A DNA stretch of 64,000 nt from Vanessa cardui. Its lineage: Eukaryota; Arthropoda; Insecta; Lepidoptera; Nymphalidae. Shown here one piece after another: positions 55,166 through 64,000 of the stretch. Both the position numbers and the translations under genes were made by a program. The notes beneath the pieces are model-generated. The model saw only the letters and a list, made by a program, of their open reading frames with translations, was not told where the DNA came from and did not search any database. The stretch is from NCBI RefSeq assembly GCF_905220365.1, contig NC_061124.1, positions 13,952,501-14,016,500 on the forward strand. The letters run 5' to 3'. How positions within the stretch are numbered: position 1 is the stretch's first letter; the number at the start of each line of letters is the position of its first letter.

Positions 55166-55796
55166 ATTGTAGTGAATGAAATGAAGTGTGTACACTAATA
55201 AATTATAAATATATTATAATTTTAGTTATTTTAATTATAAATATCTGTAACGAAACAATAATTCACTTTTAAGCTACTTTAAGTCTATACCGTTAAAGTT
55301 TAAATTCTAATGATCGTTATTAATATATCTAGCAACACAGATTGTGTCTTTATAAGAGCATACTAAAGTTAGTTATATTTTTTTATGCAATTTGACAAAT
55401 ATTTTTTAGAAATTTAAAATAGGTTATTATTTGGCGAGTGTGTTCTTTGTGCGAAGAAAATATGAAACGCTATTGCAATTTGTACGTAAATTGATTTAAA
55501 AAGCAATCACGATAATGACTGTCTTTGTGTTATGTCATAATATGGGGGAGTAATTAGTAGTCACCGGTATTGATCAGGTTCTACGATGAAAGAGCGATCT
55601 CTCTTAATCCGATTTGTTTAAACTAAATCAAAGAAGAACAAAGCCAGCACAGCTCTAACGGGTTGTATGATCAACACGGCTTTCATATCTAGCAGCGGTT
55701 GGATTAAACATCGTCCTACTGTCACACCGGATTTTGTTTCAAGGATTTAATCTATAATATATAGAGGATTATTATAACTTGATTCATGTAAATCTG
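55166..55796. other. No recognisable feature
   Basis: AT-rich. No conserved ORF. Confidence 0.4.
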
Positions 55797-56254
55797 TGTA
55801 TAAAGGGTCATTGGTAATTCAACGTATATCCGTTAAGAGGTGATAGGGGTGTCTTTTTGCAATAATTTTAACTCCCATATGCATGCAAAAATGAAACATT
55901 TTTAAGTTATCACGTTTTTTAGCTTTTTTCAAGATCTGTTAAAAATGGAACATCAAAAATTTATTTAAAAATATGTATCAAATAAAATCTATTTTTTTCT
56001 TCTGTTTTATAAAAACGATTTAACACTTAATATTTTTCAATATTTAAACATTAATTATCTGTCCAAATTTTAAAATGCAAACTGAAAACGAAAATATTTT
56101 AATAATTTTTTGATTTTCTTTCCTCAAAAATGTCTTAAAAACAATAAGTTTGGATGGATTTGGATTATGCACATGGGGGTTAAAATTATTGCAAATAGTC
56201 ACCCCTATCACCTCCTAACGGATATACGTTGAATTACCAATAACCCTGTATAAA
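55797..56254. mobile_element. MITE with ~75 bp TIRs and 8 bp duplication
   Basis: 'tgtataaa' occurs at 55797-55804 and 56247-56254. The element between starts 'gggtcattggtaattcaacg' and ends with its inverted near-copy. Arms stay alignable through 'gaggtgataggggtg' and 'gcaataattttaac'. The AT-rich interior has no transposase. An 8 bp duplication fits hAT, P or Merlin; the GGG start is Merlin-like rather than hAT-like, but I cannot decide. Confidence 0.85.
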
Positions 56255-56699
56255 TCGCGAATCATAATCAAAGTGTGCATGTCTTAACCTGAACCTGAGT
56301 TTTTATTTGGTTAAATCGTTTTAGGTATTGATAATCTATAAATGAAAGACAAAAGGGTTATTGTAAGCAATTTGTTCAAAAACTGGTGATAGACTAAAGC
56401 TGAAACATCGCTGCAGCGATAAATCATCGTTTTGTTACCTAATATAATGATTAATAAAACAGCTCTAAAGCGCTTTTAGAGAATAGTTTTCTCGCGACCG
56501 AAATATGTTAAGCGCTGGGATTTTCATAGCGTTTACTTTTTTTGTTCAACGTAGACAATAAAGGGTAGTAGTCAATAAAGAGTTGACCGATTGTAAGAAG
56601 GATTTTATTGTGGTATTAGGATATTATTAGCTACTCTTGTAATTAATCCTTTGAACAACAAAAATTTTACATACTTGACTACTGAAATATCAATGTCCA
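56255..56699. other. No recognisable feature
   Basis: Spacer between the MITE and a LINE relic. Confidence 0.4.
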
Positions 56700-57057
56700 A
56701 CGGAGGTGAATCGTTAAGGAATAAATTTAGAGAAATCAAGATATTGACTGTTGCTTCTCAATATATATTCTGCAATGTTATGTATGTACGAAAAATATTA
56801 ATGATTTCATGAGAAAATGTGATACTCATAGCATTGGTACAAGGAACAAACACAAACTTGTTACTCCTGTTACTCGACTACATAGAGTCAGTAACTCCTT
56901 TGTGGGGCAATGTATACGGTTTTACAACAGGATCCCAGAAAGCGTTCAAAATGCCTCTGTTGCCAAATTTAAGAAAATTATTAAGGAACGCTTGTGTGCT
57001 AAAGGTTACTATACAATTAATGAGTTTATGATCGAAGGTGTGCTACCTTGGGAATGA
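56700..57057 (+). pseudogene. LINE reverse-transcriptase C-terminal relic
   Basis: The first part reads 'REIKILTVASQYIFCNVMYV'. A one-base deletion in the A run at about 56791-56795 breaks the frame. The second part, 82 codons from the ATG at 56809, reads 'TRNKHKLVTPVTRLHRV', 'NSFVGQCIRFYNRIPESV', 'FKKIIKERLCAKGYYTINEF'. This is the standard C-terminus of insect non-LTR retrotransposon proteins. The reverse transcriptase domain itself is missing (5' truncation). A 3' UTR and tail follow. Confidence 0.85.
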
Positions 57058-57276
57058 AACGATCGCCTCCTGGCTATTTCATCTCATATTAAATTGTTTA
57101 AATAATATATGAGACAACTAAAAAAAAAAAACCCGCTGAGTTTCTTTCGCCGGTTCTTCTCAGGTCAGGGTATTTTCTTTTCCGAACCGGTGGTAGTGTT
57201 TCAATTGACCATCAATAAGAAAGTGTAATGCTTCTATATTGAATAAAGTTATTTGAGTTTGAGTTTGAGTTTGGGT
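57058..57276 (+). repeat. LINE 3' UTR with (TTTGAG)n tail
   Basis: 'tttcgccggttcttctcagg', 'ccgaaccggtggtag' and 'ttgaataaagttatttgag' end in a (TTTGAG)n-like run at 57252-57273. The same tail architecture is found without coding sequence at 34461 and 61834. Confidence 0.8.
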
Positions 57277-57322
57277 GGTAATCACATGCCACCAGAGAGT
57301 GTATTTATTTTTTATTTTTATT

Positions 57323-57609
57323 TTATGGAATAGGTTGGCGGACGAGCATATGGGCCACCTGATGGTAAGTGGTCATCACCTCCCATAGACAATGACGCTG
57401 CAAGAAATATTAACTATTCCTTACATCTTCAATGCGCCAACAACCTTGGGAACTAAGATGCTATGTCCCTTGTGCCTGTAGTTACACTGGCTCACTCATC
57501 CTTCAAACCGAAACACAACAATACTGCCTGCGTGTTGTTTAGCGGTAGAATACCTGATCGGTGTGTAGTACCTACTCAGGCGCGCTTGCACAAAGCCCTA
57601 CCACCAAGT
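57323..57609 (-). mobile_element. SINE family B, full length, minus strand
   Basis: Antisense from 'aggttggcggacgagcatat' to 'gccctaccaccaag', with every family block present and few changes. One of the least-decayed copies. Confidence 0.9.
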
Positions 57610-58569
57610 AAGTATCCGATTTAGTTAAAAAGTAATTTAAATCCACACATTCGTAATAGGAGAACCAAATTGTATCATTCTTCGTACATATGTACATTAA
57701 TCTCGGGATTTCAACAAAACTCTTTTTTTCATTTCTCAACGCTTAGCAGATTTACATATTCTGTGGTCACGAGCTGACTGAAAGCTTTACTCGACTTTCA
57801 TTGTCGACGTAAGTTACCTCTGTCTACTTTCATTTCACGTTTACCGGTTTTATTTCTACTATGATTTTGCGACCACTACACTAATAAAATCAGACCGCGC
57901 AAAATTGGTCGAGACACTTCATTTTTGTTACGGAGCACCGGTATCTTCGCTAGTGTCAAATTAATTCTGATAGTGTGTCATTATTTACTTAAAAATCAAT
58001 TTGATTATATTAGGTATTTCTGCTTTAATTTTTTATGTGTTATAAACATGTAGTGTTTCTAATAATATAATTACGATTATGTATACATATATAAAATATG
58101 AAGGGATAAATAAGATTTGTCTTTATTAAACCTTCACATGAGAGGGGTCCATGCAAACATAAAATTCCAAGAAACTTTTTTTTACCTACGAAATCAAAAA
58201 TAATTCTATAAAGTTAAGTTTTTTTGCCTTAAACATAACACCCTACACTCTAAAACAGGAGCGAAGCCGCGGGCAATTACTTGTTGTTTATAAAACGTTT
58301 TAATTTCCAGTTGGAACGGTGTTAGGGGAGGTATCTAATCCGACGTTGCACGGTTTTTCCAATGGATTATGTATGTCGTTACGTCTATGCGCAGCTATTC
58401 CGATTCATGGATAGATCGCTACAAGCGCGAAAGTTAGTGAAGAGAATGAAATGTACACAAATAGTCTCAAATCTCATGGTTTATTAGCTACATTTGATTA
58501 AACCAAATAACTACGCCTGGATTTGTCATATACTGGAAATACATGGAAGTGTTGTTGTGATATTGGCAT
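57610..58569. other. No gene; LINE-edge scrap at 58257
   Basis: 'aggagcgaagccgcgggcaa' at 58257-58276 is the typical edge of a lepidopteran LINE-tail repeat. The rest has no recognisable feature. Confidence 0.4.
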
Positions 58570-58898
58570 ATACAGTAACACAAACAGCCTATAAATTTCC
58601 CACTTCTGGCTTCTGGCTGCAAATACCTCCTCTCGCTTTCAGGAGAAGTTTTGGAGCTTATTCCACCACCCTGCTCCAATACACGTTGATGAATACTCAT
58701 GTGGCAGGATTTTCTTGAAATTATACACAACCTACACGTCGTGTAATCGTGTGTTTCTTCGCGATGTTTTGCTTCACTGCTAAGCACGAGATGAATTATA
58801 AACAGAGATTAAGCAGATGAAAATTCAGTGTGCTTGCCTGGGCTTGAACCACAATCAAAAGGTTATAATGCACACGTTCTAACCACTGGGACGTGTCG
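58570..58898 (-). mobile_element. SINE family A, degraded, minus strand
   Basis: The 3' block 'cctataaatttcccacttct' and head-side 'ttctaaccactgggacgtg' frame a body with a ~20 bp expansion ('cctacacgtcgtgtaatcgt'). Confidence 0.7.
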
Positions 58899-59859
58899 GT
58901 TATCACTATTGGCGCATACGAGTCAGGGTACTTGTATGCGTGACGGCAAATGCCATGACGCTTTGTATGCCGTCATACCCCATATCAGCCATGGGTAAAA
59001 GCAGACGGAAAATCAGATATAATGATTGAATGTTATAAAACCTATAAACACAAATAATATTATGTACTCTTATGACCTTTTACTTATTAAATCATTTCAC
59101 GCTCCGAATCTCAATAGACAGTATTCCTTCGAACATCACTCGTCTATAAATTATATGGAATTATCCTAATGTAATAAAAAATATATTTGCCAAGATTTTA
59201 ATATACAACAACCCTTATTAATTAGGCGTCTCATTATAAGATTATCGTTATAATACAGATTTTCCCTACCCGTTTATTTTCTTTGCGGGAAAAGCTCGAG
59301 GCAATCTTTGGAATGATTTGGTTTTTGCTTCTTGGAATGGATGAGTTTCTTTAAAACTTTTCGAATATTCTATTTATATTCTATTCGATAGTGGATCAAT
59401 ATTATCATTATGAATGATTTGATGAACAATCGAAAGTCTTTCAAAATATTTTTTACAAGGCACAGTTAAACAAAACCGGCCAAGGTCGGGTCGGACTCAC
59501 GCAGGAAGGTTTTCGTACTAAATTTATGGACGTTGACCAAACAATTGGGTTTACTTTGTTTAGCCCCTTTTAAATGATTATTTTATTGTAAATTTATAAT
59601 TTAAGTAAAGATCCGACTGAGTATTTTTTAAATATTTCAAGTATTGATTTATGTTATCTGTTATTGATTTAAAAAAAAGGGCAAGTCGCGTTTGTCGTTT
59701 GGGAGCCCCATTAAAAACATGATTGTTGTTTTCTTGAGATACAGCATGTTGACAGACAGACGAACAATCAGACAGCAATGAATCAGTAATAGAGACCCTA
59801 TTTTTTGTCCTTTTACGTTTTAACCCCTTGGGTACGGAACCTTAGAAAGCATTTTTTAA
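58899..59859. other. No recognisable gene
   Basis: 'gtgacggcaaatgccatgac' and 'tatgccgtcata' near 58940-58977 form a small imperfect inverted cluster. No conserved ORF. Confidence 0.4.
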
Positions 59860-60010
59860 ATTTAAATAAAACTAGTTATTACGGATTTTAATCGCGTATA
59901 TTAATTATTTTGGACATCCCTATATAATAATTAATATACGCGATTAAAATCTGTAATAACTAGTTTTATTTAAATGTTTAATAATCGCGAAAATTTAAGA
60001 CAACATTATT
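59860..60010. mobile_element. Terminal-repeat element, inverted dimer form
   Basis: Near-perfect ~50 bp arms ('atttaaataaaactagttat...cgcgtatattaatta') at 59860-59910 and 59926-59975 face each other around 'ttggacatccctata'. The right flank 'ataatcgcgaaaatttaaga' is the same flank as on the 19961 copy, inverted. This looks like two terminal pieces joined head to head. Confidence 0.6.
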
Positions 60011-60220
60011 TATTAAATTTCTTTGATTTTCATGCAACGTATATGAACCAAATTATATATAAGCATGTCATGATTAGTTTTTTTAATTAAGAAGTTACTT
60101 GTACACATGTCATTTTGCAAGCCCGTCTGAGTAATACTTTAATTCTTACAGCGTTATTATCGTATGGCAATGGATACTTTACATCTGGTTGCATGTTTGT
60201 AGTTTGATAATTTATACCAC

Positions 60221-60412
60221 CGGTGTAATTTGTCTTTATAATTCATCTCGTGCTCGGCGGTCAAGGAAAACATCGTGAGAATGCATGTGACTAATTTCAT
60301 AGAAAATCTGCATTGGAACAGCGTGGTGGAATATGTTCCAAAACCTTCTGCTAAAAGGGAGAGGAGGCCTTTGTCCAATAGTGAGAAATTTACAGGCTGT
60401 TGTTGTTGTTTT
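60221..60412 (+). mobile_element. SINE family A, GTT-tail type, head missing
   Basis: It starts in the body ('gtaatttgtctttataattc'), lacks the tRNA-like head and ends 'caggctgttgttgttg'. A small deletion removes 'ccacatgtgtattccaccaa' around 60310. Confidence 0.8.
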
Positions 60413-60514
60413 ATAAAACCTGTAATACTAAGTCATTATATTTCTTTTCTATTACATTTTTGTTTAAGCCTAATCGCAAAATGTAAGTAAGGTTTCTGAG
60501 TGCCGAGACAGCTT

Positions 60515-61000
60515 ACGATAACTTTCAATGTTCTAGATCATTCACTTTCCATTCGCTCGGTCAGTCGTTCAAAGTCCGTGCTTGTTCTGCTTAGTTGGAT
60601 CTCGCGCTTCACTGAGCATTGACTTGTTGATACATTGTCGAATCCATTACAAGAAAACATACCTTATGTGACATTATTATATAATAATATTTCATAGAAA
60701 TAATTGTTGAATATAATCATTCAGTGGATTTACACAACTAATCGTTCATTTGTTTTATATTTCCAGTCAATCTGTCATTCGTCTATTTAAAGTTTTAAAG
60801 ACATATTCATTAAGCTTTTTTATATTTAGAATGTGTTCGAGAATTTGAAAAATTTAAATTTAATTACAATTTAATGTATGATAAGTTACAATGTTCTGGT
60901 TCATTCACTTCCCATTCGCTCGGTCAGTCGTTCATCGCTCGCCGGTTCGTGCTTCGCTGCACCGTTCGGTTCACTGAGCATTGACTTGTTGATACATCGT
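60515..61000 (+). repeat. Local duplication of a ~120 bp unit
   Basis: 60515-60640 and 60878-61000 share 'ccattcgctcggtcagtcgt' and 'cactgagcattgacttgttg' in the same order and spacing, offset by about 362 bp. A weaker third relative may lie at 61080-61140. No repeat family is recognised. Confidence 0.75.
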
Positions 61001-61161
61001 TAGAAATATTACAACCACATTAAATCCTTATTTACATTACGGAAAATTGTTTACTATGGATTAAATAAGATTGTTCCATTCTTATTCATTCCTTTTATTC
61101 GTTCAGTAATTCCTTCGTCCAGTTACGTAATCGTTCTCATATTTAAAATATTACAATACAA

Positions 61162-61449
61162 ACCAACATTGAGTCGATATGACCCAGTGGTTAGAACGCG
61201 TGCATCTTAACCGATGATTGCGGGTTCAAACCCAGGCAAGCACCGCTGATTCATGTGCTTAATTTGTCTTTATAATTCATCTTGTGCTCAGCGGTGAAGG
61301 AAAACATCGTGAGTGCCACACGTGTATTCCACCAACCCGCATTGGAACAGCGTGGTGGTATATGTTCCAAACCTTCTCCTCAAAGGGAGAGGAGGCCTTT
61401 ATCCCAGCAGTGGGAATTTACAGGCTGTTGTTGTTGTTGTACCAACATT
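61162..61449 (+). mobile_element. SINE family A, GTT-tail type, 9 bp duplication
   Basis: 'accaacatt' at 61162-61170 and 61441-61449 flank a SINE with intact 'gggttcaaacccaggc' B-box region and a (GTT)n end. A ~25 bp deletion removes the 'gaaacctgcatgtgacaaat' block. Confidence 0.9.
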
Positions 61450-61833
61450 AACGTTGGTAGTATTGCTTTATTTCATCTTGGAATGTGAGTGTGCTGTTAT
61501 AACTACATGCAAAGGGGACCTCTTACTTCTTAATATTATATCAGGGACGTTTTGATTATAAGCGAGATAATTAATAATTCTTACCCCGATGCTACCCCGT
61601 ACTACCACCTGACTCATGTCGTAGTCTGCTAACCTTTTTGAGTAAATAAATCACACAATGCACAATGTTTTAGCTTATAGATAGAGTGCTTTGTGAGAAA
61701 GGCTTATAATGGCGGTAATATGACGTTGAGTGTTAAGATGCCTTACACAATCACGCGGATAGGCATACCATAGATAATACACTTATACTATGCCAATGCA
61801 TACTATTCGTTGGCTATTATTCTCTCCGTACAT
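61450..61833. other. No recognisable feature
   Basis: Spacer without repeat signature. Confidence 0.35.
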
Positions 61834-61972
61834 AGTTCTTCTCAGTAGAATCTACATTTTGAATCGGCAATAGCTTCACGTAATATATTATAGTTTGTTA
61901 AGTGATAAAAAAGTTCTTGTAAATATCTCCATGAATAAAGCATATTTTGATTTGATTTGATTTAATTTGACA
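61834..61972 (+). repeat. LINE 3' tail relic
   Basis: 'agttcttctcagtagaatct' to 'catgaataaagcatattttg' with a (ATTTG)n-like end. The same tail architecture as 34461 and 57058. Confidence 0.6.
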
Positions 61973-62555
61973 ATTAACTAGCAAGTTATAAAAATTAAAA
62001 ATAAATATTTATGTTATGTATTTATGGAGAGGGCTAACAATGATTATTATTGTGAATCAATTTTAATATTTACATCAATTAATTTATTTCTTGTCATATG
62101 TACGAAATAAAATATTGGTGTTAGCCCGAAAAACAGAAAATATGACAGGAGTCGATAAAAATAACTGTTTTTATTCCAGTAATATTTTTGGCACAAGTTT
62201 CGAAGAAAAGCAATTATTAATTGAGAATCCTGCTTTAATGTTTTTTCGTGAAAACACTTTTATATGACCAATTCAGGCAGCCTTTGAATTGTCACTGTTA
62301 GCTTTGAATATAGGCAGTCATCCTCATCAAAGGTAAAAAAATATCAAATTGTGATATAAATACGTTCTACATAAACTGTTATTAATTTTCATTAGATTTT
62401 ATTTTTATGTATAGACAGTAAGGGCAAGAATTATTACTTGTTCTTTACCGTCTTCGAAATTAATAATAACCAAAGCAAATCAAAATACACTTTCTTCAAT
62501 TTCTTTTGAAACGTTTTGAAGAACTGTATTAAATGTCAAACTGGCAAATGGACCC
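61973..62555. other. No recognisable feature
   Basis: AT-rich spacer. Confidence 0.4.
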
Positions 62556-62820
62556 CTGGTAAGTGGCGGTGGTGCGTATAGGAAAAGGTACCGTAAGAAA
62601 GACTAAGCGTCCCTTACGTCACAACACCAATATTGGTAACTACGGCGTTATGTCCCTTGTGTGTGTTTTTTATGGTATAAGTTGGCGGACGACTACTTAC
62701 TACTCCTTACATCGTCAATGTGCCACCAAACTTGGGAAATAAGTAGTAGTTACATTGGTTCACACACCCTTTAAACCGGAACACAACAATACTGAGTACT
62801 GTTATTTGGCGGTATTTTGC
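62556..62820 (-). mobile_element. Two joined SINE family B pieces, minus strand
   Basis: A worn piece at 62556-62660 ('ggtaactacggcgttatgtc') abuts a fresher one starting 'tggtataagttggcggacga' (62674) and ending 'gttatttggcggtatttt'. The second lacks the 'gggccacctgatgg...gtcattg' segment. Confidence 0.6.
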
Positions 62821-64000
62821 TTACATCATCACCGATTCTCAATTGTAACTATTTCATACAGGGCTTCACAGTCTGTAGTATTTGGGCACAATATAGAGGA
62901 TACATATGAATACGAAAAAGAAAGAATTTATCTGTATTTTCCCAAAGCAAAAGTCACTAAATACATTTCGTTAAAGCGACTATTGTACGTCTGTTCGTTA
63001 CAAATGATCGATAACACGAATACCAGGGCTCAATCAGGGGACGGAGTAATTTGTCTCTTTCAGAGTGCGTGTCTGTGACTGCGATACACTCTACTAATGA
63101 TTTAGACTTTCGTTTTTGTACAATTGTATTGAATTGCGACATTTTTTTTATAAATGTAACCTTTTTTAAGTAAAGGCTTGTCAAGGGTCATTCGATGTTA
63201 GGGTGATTTTGTATCTGTGCCTCTATATTTAATTGATAAATAACGCTCGGGAAGAAAGAAAATATATTGAACTTTTATGTAGATATTGAGAGGAAGTAAT
63301 TATATATTCTACGAAACCCAAAAAATATCTAAAATACTAATACAAGAAAAAAAAATTATAATGAATCTAATTTATAAAACAAAAGATATTTGTATCAGAT
63401 AAGCGATCGTAATTTTCTGATAATTTCGTTCTGAATTTTTTTAATATTCCCATGGGTTAAATTATTGCATTTACAACCACGGAAATCTTAAAGCACAATT
63501 AAAAAAAAAAACGTTTTAAAAAAGTCCGTAGAACACAGTTGAACAGCTCAATCATCATCGAGATTGTGAAATCAAACCGTTGAATTTTCATGTACATAAT
63601 TTAGTCTAGAAATTTGAATACATAACATGGATTTATTTTATAACTTTCATTATTAGAACATGACGTTACAACACATCGCACAAGAAATAGGAGATTGGTA
63701 CTACTGATACTTTTTCACGTATAGAGTCAGAACGAACAACGAGTAAAATATAATTGTTAATTAATGTTCTCATTGTAAATAGCCTATCCATGGAACATTC
63801 AGATGATTAATAATAAATAGGTCGTAATAGGAAAATCAAACAGTTAAATCTAGCATTGCACACTAAATTCTCTCATCTAACGAGTTTCAAATGCATTCTG
63901 TATGTAAATTAATTTGTATACACGATATAAGGCGATAGGAAATTCATAATGCAGTGTAATATTTTTGATTGCGATTTGCGGTTCGAATTTTAAATTATAT
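62821..64000. other. No recognisable gene
   Basis: AT-rich to the window end. The 107-codon ORF crossing 62755-63078 starts in SINE sequence and has no known motif. No terminal structure or telomeric repeat. Confidence 0.45.

Noticed and set aside
60515..61000. CRISPR-like array.
   Set aside because: Only two clear units with unequal, long intervals and a metazoan context. No regular spacing.
62755..63078. A 107-codon ORF as a host gene exon.
   Set aside because: It begins inside a SINE B fragment, lacks known motifs and has no recognisable splice context.

Overview
The window looks like non-coding nuclear DNA from a lepidopteran insect, probably a butterfly. It is AT-rich and packed with short tRNA-derived SINEs of types recurrent in Lepidoptera. 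One of these resembles the 'Metulj' SINEs described from Heliconius. It also holds miniature inverted-repeat DNA elements and degraded LINE tails. I found no host protein-coding exon, no functional tRNA or rRNA gene and no CRISPR array. The organism call and family names come from memory of repeat families, not from a database search.

Layout. 1-34.7 kb: a mosaic of SINEs in four families, called here A, B, C and D. It also holds MITE or fold-back elements (6645-7188, 9901-10373, 10827-11174), a U2 snRNA 5' fragment abutting a SINE head (5068-5101), an ORF relic of mobile origin (5822-6178) and a 5'-truncated R1-clade LINE copy (8164-8458). 34.8-39.5 kb: a composite Penelope-like element (PLE). 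It has one intact 881-codon ORF (reverse transcriptase plus GIY-YIG endonuclease), two partial ORF copies, inverted terminal pieces and a 10-12 bp direct repeat around the whole unit. 43.8-46.8 kb: a GC-rich, 5'-truncated R1-clade LINE on the minus strand. It has one in-frame stop and a near-perfect 15-16 bp target-site duplication. 47-64 kb: more SINEs, two DNA-transposon-like MITEs with 8 bp duplications (50343-50569, 55805-56246), two LINE C-terminal coding relics (53.3 and 56.7 kb), palindromes and a local duplication (60.5 and 60.9 kb).

These elements do not act as a pathway. The PLE and the LINE carry reverse transcriptases. The SINEs, with their Pol III boxes and variable 3' tails, are non-autonomous and presumably rely on LINE machinery encoded elsewhere. 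Several insertions retain readable target-site duplications (29.1, 31.7, 33.9, 34.8, 43.8, 50.3, 55.8, 61.2 and 8.15 kb), so the order of many events can be reconstructed.
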